This document shows, one piece after another, positions 23,575-34,699 of a stretch of DNA of 64,000 bases. Source of the DNA: Bedellia somnulentella (lineage: Eukaryota; Arthropoda; Insecta; Lepidoptera; Bedelliidae); NCBI GenBank assembly GCA_963576735.1, contig OY755183.1, forward strand, positions 12,481,213 to 12,545,212, read 5' to 3'. Within the stretch, counting starts at the first letter, position 1; each line of letters begins with the position of its first letter. The notes under the pieces are model-generated. The model was not told the origin of the DNA. It did no database searches and saw nothing but the letters and a program-made list of their open reading frames with translations. The translations under genes were made by a program, and so were the position numbers.

Positions 23575-23825
23575 AAGTGAACGGTGAGGGAAAACATCGT
23601 GAGGAAACCCACATGGCTGAGTTTTACTTAGTCATGTGACAGTGTATTCGTACAAAAACGGCGATAGGCCTGCCCCCTATCACGTGAATACACTGTCCAT
23701 GCAAAACGTGGGTACTCTGAACACCAGGTGACAAAGTCATGTGATGTTCAGAAGTATTAGTACCTCTGCCAACCCCTTCGGGGATATTCGGCGTGAACGT
23801 TTATGTTATGTTTATATGTTGTGTT
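23575..23825 (+). mobile_element. SINE S1 body fragment inside the MITE composite
   Basis: From GTGAACGGTGAGGGAAAACA through GCCTGCCCCCTATCACGTG to GGCGTGAACGTTTATG with a TATGTT-rich tail. Lacks the tRNA head. Confidence 0.75.
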
Positions 23826-24263
23826 ATGTGGCTTCAATCGTGTTCGCCACAATTATTTCGCCAATGTCGAGTAAAAATATTGACAGATATGAAGACCTTT
23901 TCATATCTAAGATGACAGTTAAACTGACCTTTCATTCAATTCATTCGCTTGGACCATTGATTTCGGTCTTCGTTCTTTAACGTCTAAGGAAAAATTACTA
24001 CCGTGTGCGAGAATACAGTTTCAATCTATCAATAGAAATATATTTCACTTTGTGATATTTTTCACATCACATTTAACACTTGATATAATTTCTATGATAG
24101 AAGTGATATCGAACTTGCGAGAATTGCCCTCCTGGAGCATTATTTTATCGGTTCTCTGTCGGTTAGAATGATATAAAAGTATACGATACTATGTTAGTGC
24201 GAAAAAGGTAGCTGTTTTATACCACGCGATATCTAGATAAAATCTTTCACGTGCTAGTCAGAC

Positions 24264-25904
24264 AGGACGATCTAACAACTAAAAACATACCGATGGCTTA
24301 TGGTCAGTACCTGCTTAACCAGCCGTAAAAATGGTTACTTCAGTGTAGAAAGCAATCACATAACTGCCTATACTCTCAACTTCCTTTTGAATGGCGGAAA
24401 CTGCCATACTAATTACAATAATTGTTTCTTGTCAGTTGAAATCTAAGAATTTTCCTTTAAGGGTGTTTAACATGTTCTAAACTTTCAATATGTTTGTATT
24501 TTTGTACAGGAATCTTACGGCAAAAGTTTTGTCTTTAATTAATTATAATTTTATGAATTTATAAATTATTGTTGCTAAAATACACACTATTTCGAATTTT
24601 TAACAAACATTGAAACTCCTCCTTTCTTCCGATGATTCGTGAAAGATATTCACTATTTTGTCTTTTTTTGATCCCTTTCTGAATTAAAAAATTCTCATCA
24701 TATTAGTACCAAGCTTAATTTTTATCAGAAATTATATGATAATATGATAATTTTTATTTCTCCATAATGCCTAATACATTTTATAGCTAAAATTTACAAC
24801 AAAAGCAAAGTTCCAGGTTAGGCATATTTAAGTAGGGTCATTGACGCCATAATAGGTCGAGCCTGTGCTATGGACGCCAATTTCCAAAGGAAAATTTATA
24901 ACATTTACTGGAACAAATTAAAATCAAAATCAACAAGTTGTTACTCAGGAAACAAAAACAAATATAAGACTAATGAAAAAAAAATAATTATGCAATGAAA
25001 ATATGTGAAAGAAAAATCTCTCCTTTGACACATACGTTTGTTGTGTGTTTGAGTGTGTGTGTGTGTATGTGTTTAAGTGTGTGAGTGAGTTTGTGCGTGT
25101 GTGGATGTTGGTGAATGAGTGTGGTTGTGTAATACATAAGAAGAAATTAAAACACTACGTTATATATTTTAGGAAAAGTTCTGTTGAGTCATAATCAAGC
25201 GTATTTAGCCATTCAGTAACTTTTTTCTTAAGACTGTAGGTGCAGAGGTCTAATATGGGGGTTATTTGATTAAATTTATTATACAAAAATGGGCCTAAGG
25301 AAATTAATTCAGTAGTAATATGTCGATTTAAAAGCTAAAAGCTTCAAATAAAAGTGCAAAAAGTAAAGGTATGACACAATCACATTTAATCTTACATTTT
25401 CAGTAAGCTTGGTTCGTGCTCATTTTTAAAGCTTTTTAATATCATATACAATTAGGAGGAGGGTCATATTTTGGCTCTTTTGTTAATGCAAGTATTCAGG
25501 AAAGACGTCTTCTCTATAAATATTGAGAATTTGAGAAGCAAATAGATCATATCGGACTGTGTCATAAATAGAACTAATTTAGATAAAATATTCATATTGT
25601 ATTCATGCACCATAAATACATTTGAAATAGATTGAAACTATTAAATAGTCATTAAGAAACTATAAAGCTAGTTTCATTTCAAAATAATTGTCGTCGTAGA
25701 CAAATGACCTTCTTTCTTTAAATTAAATAGTAAATAGCATTTTACAATTTTCGCTACAAAACAAGGTTGAATCTATTTTCTGAAGACAAAATTGAAATCA
25801 TGGCAATATTTATCTTAATGACTCGAAACTTACTTTAATAAAACTTAATATATTACTAAATAAAAATATTAATGAATTATAAATGGAAAATTTCGTGAAT
25901 ATTC
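24264..25904. other. AT-rich stretch with microsatellite
   Basis: Contains the GT-rich tract and otherwise nothing I can assign. Confidence 0.5.
25036..25130 (+). repeat. Degenerate (GT)n / GTGA-rich tract
   Basis: Long alternating purine-pyrimidine stretch with interruptions. Confidence 0.8.
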
Positions 25905-26012
25905 ATCGCTCTCGCGGTACGGTATCGTGCCTAAAATACTGGCAGCATTTCCTCTTTGAATGGCAAAAACTAAATCGTTGGCCAAGGCAACTGCCAGACC
26001 TAGGATCACCAC
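25905..26012 (-). pseudogene. Coding-like minus-strand fragment, unidentified
   Basis: The complement reads LGLAVALANDLVFAIQRGNA, then ASILGTIPYRE, with no stop and a codon composition unlike the surrounding AT-rich DNA. I associate 'LAVAL.NDLVFA.QRGNAAS' with a fragment repeated in lepidopteran genomes but cannot name its source. No splice sites of quality surround it. Probably a repeat-borne remnant. Confidence 0.4.
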
Positions 26013-26566
26013 TTACTTCCAGTAGGTGGGCTGAAAGATCTTTAAAGAAAACTAAATGTATCATCTACTGTATACACTATACGTTTCGTCCATGATCGAA
26101 TAGTCTGACTTCGAATGAGTATAAGCATTGGGTATAAGTAAGTAATAGTATTTGCTCGTCCATTCCAAATTTTAAATTTCTACCACTGGATAATAACTAA
26201 CGTATACATTTTCAACAACTAATATTTTATAGCTAGCAACCATTTCATTCTCCGGAACTACGATAATATTATTATTATCAGTAGATAAGAATGCCTTGGT
26301 ATAAACTTTGTCGTTTTATTGTGTAAAACAGTAAGATATGGAATTATCACTAAATAACATTACTAATAATTACATTTTCATAATATCAAAATACGTCATA
26401 ATTTAGAAAACAAGTATTATATTAGTATGATATTGGACCAGGTATATACGTTGTTTCACTCTCACAGCAAAGTAACAAAAACTTTAATATTTATCTACCG
26501 ATGCATTAGGTTTCTCCCATAACCTATACTCACAGCTATACATGCTAAAAAAGGGTAACCAACATA

Positions 26567-26703
26567 CCTGGTACGACCGACCTTGAAACAAATGTCACGT
26601 GGTATAAAACAGCCATCCTTTACGCACTTACTTAGTATCGTATACTGTCATTACATTCTAACCGATATCGTGACTATAAAATAGCACTCGTGCTTAGCCT
26701 CCT
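26567..26703 (+). mobile_element. CTAGTACG-type MITE inserted in a microsatellite-linked element
   Basis: Shares ACGCACTTACTTAGTATCGT and TCTAACCGATATCGTGAC with the 22.8-kb and 4.3-kb copies. It splits an older element: GGGTAACCA lies to its left and GAGCTTCAAAATT to its right, contiguous in other copies. Confidence 0.68.
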
Positions 26704-26778
26704 GAGCTTCAAAATTATTACTTGTAACTATACATTCCCATAAATATAAAATTAACATATAACCTGTATAATTTTCAG

Positions 26779-26873
26779 TGTCGAAGGTTTCGGCGGGGAT
26801 GATGGCGCCCAGCGTCTTCCAGAGAACCAAATCGCCGCGGACTTCGCCTGGTACTGTGCCACGGAAACTCAAG
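26779..26873 (+). CDS. nuf: nuf-like (class II Rab11-FIP) gene, exon 1 of 6 seen
   Basis: First recognisable coding exon of the only host gene I can support. A pyrimidine-rich tract ending TTTTCAG precedes it and AAG|GTGAGG follows. It enters with two bases of a split codon and leaves in phase 0, which selects the frame beginning SKVSAGMM and ending VPRKLK. That frame is Ser/Thr-Pro and basic-rich (FQRTKSPRTSP), as expected of a disordered linker. Class II Rab11-FIPs bind Rab11 on recycling endosomes and support membrane delivery during cytokinesis; this stretch would be part of the linker before the coiled coil. A second frame is also open, so the choice rests on phase agreement with the next exon. 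The exon before it was not found, so the gene start is unknown. Confidence 0.75.
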
Positions 26874-26972
26874 GTGAGGATAACATTTATATGAACTTAT
26901 TTAATTTAATACTTACGTACCATAGGTAGTTTATGTGGTTTAAAATTTATTAGAGACTCAAAGATTCGAACT

Positions 26973-27197
26973 TTCACGTTGTATATCCGAGAAGGGGTGG
27001 TACTCGTACTAATTCTTCTTAACATCAAGTTTCTTTATTGTCACCGGGTTTCAGAGTACTCACAAGATAAAGGGTAGCCCTATCGCTATTTTATACAAAT
27101 ACGCTGTCACATGATTAAGTAAAACTTAGCTCGTTGTTTGAACCTCTCTGCATGAGCGGTGAATGTTCTACCTACTGAGCTCTTGCGGGTGGGCCTT
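26973..27197 (-). mobile_element. Diverged SINE S1 copy in intron 1
   Basis: TTCACGTTGTATATCCGAGA, CTATCGCTATTTTATACAAA and CTGTCACATGATTAAG follow the S1 order on the minus strand; the end resembles a tRNA head but differs from the other copies. Confidence 0.6.
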
Positions 27198-27707
27198 TCA
27201 ATTAGTTAAAGCTGCACGTAAATGAAAAGTGTAAAAATTTCACATGTAAAATGTCATAAATAGCTCTTGATTTGACATGATATGAATACAAATTCTCTCT
27301 GTTTTATATAAGTTACTTTTGCTTGTAGTTTGCTTCTTTTAACGTCAATTTCAGTTGTTTAGGTTAAGTTTGTATAATATGTACATTAATAATAACATTT
27401 GGATGTTGCAATGGTAAAAATACGCTGATACATTTCTAAGAAAAACATTGTAACCGTTACAGTATCGTGTATTTCGCAAATAAAATCGATTTGATTTGAG
27501 TTATAATCAATTTGTATAGGTCTACCTGTTCAAATCGATTTACTTAATGTTTATCAAACAACTTATGGAATATGCCTTAATTTAATAAATCATTTATCCT
27601 TCCTCATAGTTAGAGAATTGTTTTATTTTTGATGTGTAATGTCGGCTTTGATTTGCGATGTCCCATTTCTAACTTTGGGTCTTTGTATGAGGTTAGTAAA
27701 GGATTTG

Positions 27708-27811
27708 AGGCTTAAAAAAAGTTTTTGGGCGATGCGGTTGGAGACGCATTATCATTAACCTTTACTTTACTATCTTTTTACCACTTCCGAAAGTGGCTGA
27801 CGAATCTCTAT
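27708..27811 (-). mobile_element. Family M fragment in nuf-like intron 1
   Basis: GTTTTTGGGCGATGCGGTTG and CACTTCCGAAAGTGGCTGAC, ending about 130 bp before exon 2. Confidence 0.6.
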
Positions 27812-27941
27812 TACGTATTATTTTATTTTTATTATCTTAATGATCATCAAGCAAATTATGGAATACGATTTAATTTCTACATCCATAACTGCTGAGTTGA
27901 ATCTTTTCATTTCATTAAACCCGTACTGTACTATATTTCAG

Positions 27942-28069
27942 AACGGCCCAGCAGTGGTCCTCTCGGGTCCTTCCGAGCCTGTCCAAGATTCAAGTCCCGG
28001 GGATTCCATCTCAGATGCTGAGAACTTCGAGTGTTACGGAGAAGCAGATGCTGAAACTTCTGCTAACAC
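27942..28069 (+). CDS. nuf: nuf-like gene, exon 2 of 6 seen
   Basis: Acceptor CTATATTTCAG and donor ACAC|GTGAGT bound 128 nt, read from phase 0 and leaving two bases of a split Thr codon. The protein starts NGPAVVLSGPSEP and includes an acidic block, DSISDAENFECYGEAD. I align this block with the acidic 'EEQFEDYGEGDD' stretch of human RAB11FIP4, recalled from knowledge of the family, and it is one of the two best markers for the assignment. The base composition is much more GC-rich than the flanking introns. The upstream intron (26874-27941) carries a degenerate SINE and a microsatellite-linked element; the downstream intron (28070-30506) carries a 133-bp tandem duplication and two more elements. 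Confidence 0.87.
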
Positions 28070-28154
28070 GTGAGTTGGGTTACAATTGCTTATTTGTATA
28101 ATTGTATAATGCTTATTTATATAAATGAGAAATAAAAATTAGACATAGTGATTA

Positions 28155-28215
28155 TAACATAATTTATACTCACGCCATAAGTTTCCATTGGGGTAGGCAG
28201 AGGCTATCGATCACC
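28155..28215 (-). pseudogene. LINE 3'-end fragment ('SIVSAYPNG' type) in intron 2
   Basis: ACTCACGCCATAAGTTTCCA and GGGGTAGGCAGAGGC, 85 bp downstream of exon 2. Confidence 0.5.
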
Positions 28216-28364
28216 ACTATTCATTGCTCCATTTACCACATTTCCCTTCTTTACTCTTATTTCAATATCTACATCACGTTTTCCATCCCTTGTAAACAAA
28301 CCTCCAAGATATACAAACTCTTTTAACTGTTCCATATTCTTACCATCAAACTCAAACTCAAAGT

Positions 28365-28630
28365 CAAACTTTTATTGCAAACCATAAGTGTACAATCGCA
28401 ATCATGCAATCTGTCACATCTTCCTGTCTCTCAAAAACCATCGTTTTGGTTTGAAAACTCACATACAATATTGATCATCTCTTGCCACTCTCAAACTCAA
28501 ACTTTTATTGCAAACCATAAGTGTACAATCGCAATCATGCAATCTGTCACATCTTCCTGTCTCTCAAAAACCATCGTTTTGGTTTAAAAACTCACATACA
28601 ATATTGATCATCTCTTGCCACTCTTTCGCC
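28365..28630 (+). repeat. Two tandem 133-bp units
   Basis: CAAACTTTTATTGCAAACCA recurs at 28365 and 28498 and the units differ at very few positions, so the duplication is recent. In nuf-like intron 2. Confidence 0.88.
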
Positions 28631-29172
28631 GATCATGCAAGTAGCACTAAATCTTCAGCCTACGAGAGTCATTTAATAATGAATCCAACCATTTCATAGT
28701 GATAACTAATGAAGAGTTTCATTATTTTTTCCATTAGATGACTATCCCTCTATGAGAGACTATTAGGTTTTATCTTTAACGTCTAAGCGAACTTATGCTA
28801 ATAACATTAACAAAATATAATAACATTACAACATTCAACTTTCCTTTATGACAGTTTTTTTTATCTTAAACGAGTCCTGCCGAAGCAGCCAAGAAGTTCA
28901 GTATCAAATAGAAACTCTGTATGTACTCGTATAGTGTAGGGTACATAAGTATCGCTTTTGAAACGATAATTTATTTCTTATTACTGAGCACTGTTGATAC
29001 CTTACTATGTATCTACCTATTTCTTTCAGAAGCACGTTGTTTATTAATTAACAGATTGCCTTTGGGTGTTGACTTAGAATAGCAAAAATTCTGTCTTCAG
29101 CTTTTCTGGAACAGGGATTGGTCAGCAGTCTTGTGTTTTTTATTTCTAACAAAACCTTCTCAAACTTCTAAA

Positions 29173-29423
29173 ACATACATACATACATATACTCACGGCT
29201 ATAAATCCCTTAACGAGGTAGCCAGAGCTTTGGAATGAGAAATTCCTCAGCCACTTTTGGAAGTTGATGGGGAAATGATGGTAAAAATAAATGCTTTTGG
29301 TGACGGGTCTCCAACCACATCGCCCAAAAATCACTTAAAAAGCCCCTATACCCTTAGTCGCCTCTTACGATCACCCACGGGTAGAAATGAGGTATTGTTA
29401 TTTTAAGCCGACACTACACGGCA
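29173..29423 (+). mobile_element. Family M copy, full length
   Basis: (ACAT)n lead to ACACTACACGGCA, with all family blocks in order. Confidence 0.75.
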
Positions 29424-29512
29424 TCCTTCCGGCAAACTTCCAAAAGAACATGATAAATAGTGTTTTTCTCGCCTATGGATTTCCAGTTTTGTGGTAACAC
29501 ATATTATAATTC

Positions 29513-29634
29513 AATAAAAGGGGTAGCCAGAACTTCAGAATTCCTCAGCCGCTTTTAGGTGTTAGCTGGGGAAAAGATTGTAAAATAATAGTTTCTCGCC
29601 GCCGCATCGCCCAAAAATTGCTTAAAAATCACTT
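29513..29634 (+). mobile_element. Family M copy, partial
   Basis: AAAAGGGGTAGCCAGAACTT to CCGCATCGCCCAAAAATTGC, 90 bp after the preceding full copy in the same orientation. Confidence 0.68.
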
Positions 29635-30506
29635 TTTGAGTAACACAACTATTACGATAAATCATCAGCAATTCCTATACTCAAGCCTTCAATTTGATTG
29701 TTTCAATATGAAAATGACGGTGTTTCAAACACTACAATCACTCAAAATAAGGCCATCTCGCAATCCCGCTTCTAATGGTGCATGTAAAATAATTACACTT
29801 TTTACGAGGTCACTGACCTGCGCCGGCTATTACCTGCATATTGCATACAACTGTCTAATGCTCTTGGATCTTTGAATACGAATATTAGGTTTATTGCCAA
29901 ATAAATACTATTATTAGGAATTTTAAAAGAAAAAAATTGATGTTTTTAAATGATGTGGTTATGTGTGTCGGAATAGGAATTTAGAGAAACTATATTTAAG
30001 TCTCGTTGGAGCTTGATATTTTGAATCCAACCATGGTTAATTTATGTTTTCAACTCTTACTTTTTTTACTAAAACTTAATATTTATTTAAGTTACATTCA
30101 TAATGTTTCCTGGCATTCAAGTTTCTTACTTAATTACAAATTTCAGGTCCTTGCCCTATCATTACGTCAATGCATTATATTTACATGAATAATGGTATAT
30201 TCTTTGAGCTGATTCCAAACTAAACTTTCTCTTTAATAACTAATTTCTTCTTCATTCATATTTTTTACTTCGGATTACGCCTTTGTTTTTCTGTTACATG
30301 TTAAAACGACCTGTCAATTTTCCTCCACCATAACAAACTTCCACATTGGCTCTATATTCCCTTTCTTTTGGTTACTGTCATCCATACAAATAAGAATATT
30401 AAATTCTGAAGCTCTGGCTGCCAATTTTTGGGACTTATAGCCGTATTAGTCACTATAGAAAATAATCATTGCATAAGTAAATGTATGAAAAATTGCATTG
30501 TTGCAG

Positions 30507-30590
30507 GGTTGAAAATGGTACGAGAAGTCCAGGACAGCAACTAAATAGGTATTCTTGGACCCGAACCAGTTTAAGGAGAACTCCACCTAA
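30507..30590 (+). CDS. nuf: nuf-like gene, exon 3 of 6 seen
   Basis: Acceptor TTGTTGCAG and donor CTAA|GTAAGT bound 84 nt. The two bases carried over from exon 2 plus the first G complete Thr, and the frame then reads VENGTRSPGQQLNRYSWTRT and ends RRTPPK/N across the next junction. The exon is rich in Ser, Arg and Pro, with no predicted structure; an 'RTPP' site is a plausible phosphorylation target (inference). The human counterpart region likewise contains a Ser-rich stretch followed by a TP-basic motif. Phase agreement on both sides, together with the strong splice sites, is the main evidence. Confidence 0.83.
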
Positions 30591-31065
30591 GTAAGTATTA
30601 TTATGATATCGCGGTTCATTTGATGATTTAAATTCAGTTGAAGTAAATTCGCACTCTCTTTACAAATACTAGATGGTTTTTCACTCAAGGAACTTTTATC
30701 TCCAAATTAAAGACGGGCTATAACATAAAAAAATAATGACAATGGTATCTTAAATTAAATGATTGTTTTATATTAAAAATTGCATAAAATGAGTTCAGTT
30801 ATTTTCGTAGTTACTTTAAGATTTTGGGCACTTTGTTAGCTTGTAAACATAGAAATGTAATTATTCGGGTTTTATTGTGCGAAGTTTTTTAGTTTTCTAG
30901 TTTCGTTATCATCATTCATTGTCTAAATGGGATATCATTTCGGTGTTTTCTTTTTTTGCACTACCTGTTGGAAACTTTAGTTTTTTTTCATATATCTATG
31001 TAGTTTTAGAAAGTTTTTGTGTGTTTTTGTTTTGGCTTATCTTCACTTGTTGCTTTTTCCCGTAG

Positions 31066-31110
31066 CAATGGCGAGAATCTTCCAAACCGCAGATGGGGTT
31101 CCATGAGGCA
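31066..31110 (+). CDS. nuf: nuf-like gene, exon 4 of 6 seen (micro-exon)
   Basis: This 45-nt exon has an acceptor preceded by a long T/C tract (TTTTTCCCGTAG) and a donor GGCA|GTAAGT. Read with the split codon from exon 3 it gives NNGENLPNRRWGSMR and leaves two bases for the His completed in exon 5. The 'NRRWGSMR' segment is basic with one Trp and sits before the conserved Ser-rich block, where vertebrate FIP3/4 has 'NSPNRK'. Because it is a multiple of three (45 nt) and flanked by a 475-bp and a 15.6-kb intron, it could be an alternatively skipped exon; this is an inference. Confidence 0.78.
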
Positions 31111-31507
31111 GTAAGTAACATTTTTACATTTATCTTTTTATATTTATAAGGCAGAGGTATGATTTTAAATTTATTGGCTAAGATCACAATTTGATGATGT
31201 AAGGAAGAAATTATGGCGTAAATTATTATCCCGCTGCCTTATAAAATTATAGTTTTTTATCTATTGTGCTTTTGTGTTATATTTGGGATTTGTTTGAACT
31301 TGTAAGATATCACTTAGATTAGAATAAATCATGTCAATATATATATACAAAGTCATAGATAAGATATAATTACTATTGCAACGTGTGGAATTTTATATCG
31401 GCACATACTACTATCATTTCAAATAAAAATAATTTCCTGCTGGAAGAAGATACGATAAATACCTCATTATTTTCTTTGCTGTTTCTCTAGGATCCCACTA
31501 CTATTAT

Positions 31508-31758
31508 AACATACATACATACTTATACTCACGGCTATATTTCCCTAGAAGGGGTAACCAGAGCTAAGGAATTATAAATTCCTCAGCCACCTTTGGAAGT
31601 TGAGTGGGGAAAAGATGGTAAGAATAAAGGTTTTTGGTGATGGGTCTCCACCCGCATCGCCCAAAAATCCAATAAAAAGCCCCAATACCCTTAGTCGCCT
31701 CTTACGACACCCGTGGGTAGAAAGGGGTAGCGACATTCTAAGCCGGCACTACACGGCA
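31508..31758 (+). mobile_element. Family M copy, full length
   Basis: (ACAT)n lead, all internal blocks and a terminal GCCGGCACTACACGGCA. Confidence 0.76.
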
Positions 31759-32397
31759 AATACTATTATAAATACGAATATTATATATTTTTTAATTAAG
31801 TGGTATAATAGGACGATTTTAATTTCATACACCAACACTCACCTTGATTTTGCATTTTCTCTGCAACTTAATTACTAGATTAAGATATCAACATCAACCT
31901 GTGTCATTTAAAATTTAGTTTTATTACCAAAAATGAACAAAATTTCTAAATCCATTGAATCAAAAACATTTCCTCATAATTTTTTAACGCCAACTGCCAT
32001 CTATAATATTGGCATCAAACGAACTGTGACTTCTCTATACAGTGACAGAATCTATTATTCATAACCGATCTATAGATGTCGCTAGTAGTAATAATTTTAA
32101 CTAGCATTGAAAATAATCTTATTTTCAGTTAGGGTTTGGATTACAATGAAAAATGGTTTTTCTCTACTATAATTGCTGTGGGTAATTCATAAAGTCACTT
32201 AGGAAGCTAAGGCTTTTGACGATGTTTGGTGGGCAGGGCAGCCAAAATTATTTACCCCAAAATTATTAACTTTTTTTGTATTCAAGTTCTGGCTACACCA
32301 TTAGTATGTTCTATAGGCAAAACAATATTTATTTTTAGCCACGTAATTTAGTCTTAGAGATCCACCCATTTTAATTGATTGTTGGGTAGATGTGGCA

Positions 32398-32512
32398 GTA
32401 GACACATCATCCTTTATTTTGCAATCTTTTCCTGTGTGTGTTGGCTGAAGGTGAAGTGTGAGGCTGTGGCTGAGGAATTTCCAATTATGAAGCTCTGTTT
32501 ACCCCTTCTCTA
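32398..32512 (-). mobile_element. Diverged family M fragment
   Basis: GCTGTGGCTGAGGAATTTCC and ATGAAGCTCTGTTTACCCC on the minus strand. Confidence 0.5.
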
Positions 32513-32934
32513 AATTTAAATATTTTTATAAAAAAATAGGTCTTGTTAACTTATTGTTATATATTAGTCATGATGACAAATCCGTTTTAATACGGAGCTT
32601 CAAAACGTGATCTGATTACAATTTACTTCAAAGAAGGCAGTAATGACAGTATCAAGCGGATATTTAATGAGCTAGACGTCGATCTGAGTATGTAAGTGGC
32701 ATACAAATTTGCGTTAAAGTAAAATAAAATAAAGTTAAAAGACGTGTACGTTAATGTGTGGGGTGTTATACCCATTTTAGGTTTTGGTGTGTTTATCAAT
32801 ATGTGTTAGTTGTGTGTGTATGTGTCGTATCGTGGTGGAATAGCACTATTTGGTGAAAGTCAACCCATAAAATCATCGCAAAACTAAATAATAGGGAAAT
32901 GCTTCCAAATGGTATTAATGTCCAGCAGGACTGT

Positions 32935-33245
32935 GTGCCCCTCAGCTGCCTTCTTAGCTAAGCGGAACAGCGGTCCGTTACAAATTCGAAGGTCTCGGGT
33001 TCAATCGCAGGGGGATAAACCATTAAATTATTTTTTTAGTTTTTTTTTAGGCTTTGAAAGATATTGAATTGAATCCTTGAATTGAATCACCTAATTGTCC
33101 AAAAATTTATATGAATTAACACGGTAGTAGACGTTGGTCTGCCAACTAGCACTTGGCCAGCGTGGTGGACTATGGCCAAATTACCCTTTACAGGGTAGGC
33201 TAGAGCCATATATATGGGCTGTAAGGATAGTGAACGGTCATAAAA
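32935..33245 (+). mobile_element. Second tRNA-derived SINE type (S2)
   Basis: A tRNA-like head (CTTAGCTAAGCGGAACAGCG ... GGTCTCGGGTTCAATCGCAG) with a recognisable box B, a T-rich linker, then GCACTTGGCCAGCGTGGTGG and an ACTATGGCC body that I recognise as a common lepidopteran repeat motif. Confidence 0.6.
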
Positions 33246-33964
33246 CAAATTGTAATGGTAATGATGTGTTTGAGTCAGTAAGGACAAAAAATATGTTATC
33301 CTTAGTGAATTTGGCGTAAGAGTTAGCGAAATAGCTGTTAATTTAGGGGATGTACCTTTATTTTATTAATGTCCTTGAATGAATGAGATACAGCCTGATA
33401 AACGGTAGGACGAGTATATCATTCCGGACTACTCATTGAAAAAATCAAAGTCTTAGTCATAGGGTCTCGTTTTATCTTTTTCGTTTGGAACCCAAAAAAT
33501 CTGCATATATTTTAGGTTAAATATTAAATTTTCATTTGGTTTTATTTTAGCAATAATTAGTTCTGTAAATAAGTTATGACTCTAATGAAACAATTTCCAC
33601 AAATAAACGTCTATCACAGACAACGTATTAAAACTTTCTAAGAATTAATAGAAAAGTAGGTAATATAAAAAAACTAATTCACTTTCTACAATAAGTATAT
33701 CTAGCTCAGACACAAGTAAATTGTTAAACAATTTTATAGCAGAGCAGGCGAGATAAATCTGCGGTTAGGTTTCTATTTGAAACCACTTTTATTACATTCA
33801 TTAATATTTCGTTATGTTGGGCAAATATGATGGTGTTTTTAGTTTGCAGTAGTCAAATTGTTAATATTACGTAATACTGATTTATATTAGCCAACACCTC
33901 TGAATATATTGGTATATTTATGAAACTTGATAGGAAAATCGTGAATAATTCTACATAATTAGTT

Positions 33965-34110
33965 TTAGTTGGTCATGTGACAGTGTTCAAACAAAACGGC
34001 GATAAACTACATGAATTTCTCGACAAAAAGTGCCCTTCCAAGCACTTAGATTTAGAAGGTGTCAAATAATCACGGAATTATCAAAAGAGCTAGTATTTCT
34101 CTATCACCCC
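33965..34110 (+). mobile_element. Weak SINE S1 remnant
   Basis: GTTGGTCATGTGACAGTGTT and AAACGGCGATAAAC match part of the S1 body; the rest is too diverged to align by eye. Confidence 0.35.
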
Positions 34111-34282
34111 TTCGAGGATGCACACAAACAATACGTGTCTAAAAATTGTCGTGCACATTTTTCACATCTTCCATAGCTCATAATTTCATCATAAAATCAA
34201 TCACACTTTTTCAAAGAGCGTTCGCGCCGAATTCCCGCCAAGAAAGTGAACTGTCCATTTTCCAGCTCGCTGCAGACAGGTT

Positions 34283-34445
34283 TGTTCACGTTTTCGCTGA
34301 ACAGAAGCGCTACCATGAATTTACCGAAACGCACTCGCTAACGAATATAGTTCAATTTTTGTAAGACAGTTCGTTCACGTTTTCGCTGAACAGTAGCGCT
34401 ACCACGAATTTACCGAAACGCTCTCGCAAGCAAAATTTTTGTATG
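34283..34445 (+). repeat. Two tandem units of about 90 bp
   Basis: TTCACGTTTTCGCTGAACAG and AATTTACCGAAACGC occur twice, with the second unit slightly shorter. A short duplication of CAACACTATTTTATCATTTT follows at 34635-34690. Confidence 0.75.
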
Positions 34446-34699
34446 ACAAATTTATTAGCGCGTCTAGCTGATACGCGTAGAACTAAAAATTATAATGGTA
34501 CTGTTTCACAATTATATGTCATAATTTCAACTCATGTGAGTTGAAATTGATTCAATAGATGAAACGCGCGTTTACTCGATATCGAGTATAGTTAACGATA
34601 CGTAATTCACTATAGCAACTCATGGTAGCTACACAACACTATTTTATCATTTTACGGTTTCGCTAAACAACACTATTTTATCATTTTACTGTGAGGCCA

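Larger units (their letters stand above)
22790..24263. mobile_element. Composite of inverted MITE copies
   Basis: Left side: a CTAGTACG-type MITE copy (22790-22917), a second copy nested at 22919-23058, then GGAGGGCAATTCTC and a GATATT-rich arm. Right side: the inverse, a GATATT-rich arm, GAGAATTGCCCTCC, and an inverted MITE copy (24128-24263; shared TAGATATCGCGTGGT and TAGTATCGTATAC). The interior holds a SINE fragment (23575-23825). Overall an inverted-repeat composite of about 1.5 kb without transposase. Confidence 0.6.

Noticed and set aside
28375..28699. Two similar ORFs of 70 and 63 codons
   Set aside because: They result from the 133-bp tandem duplication and have no other support.
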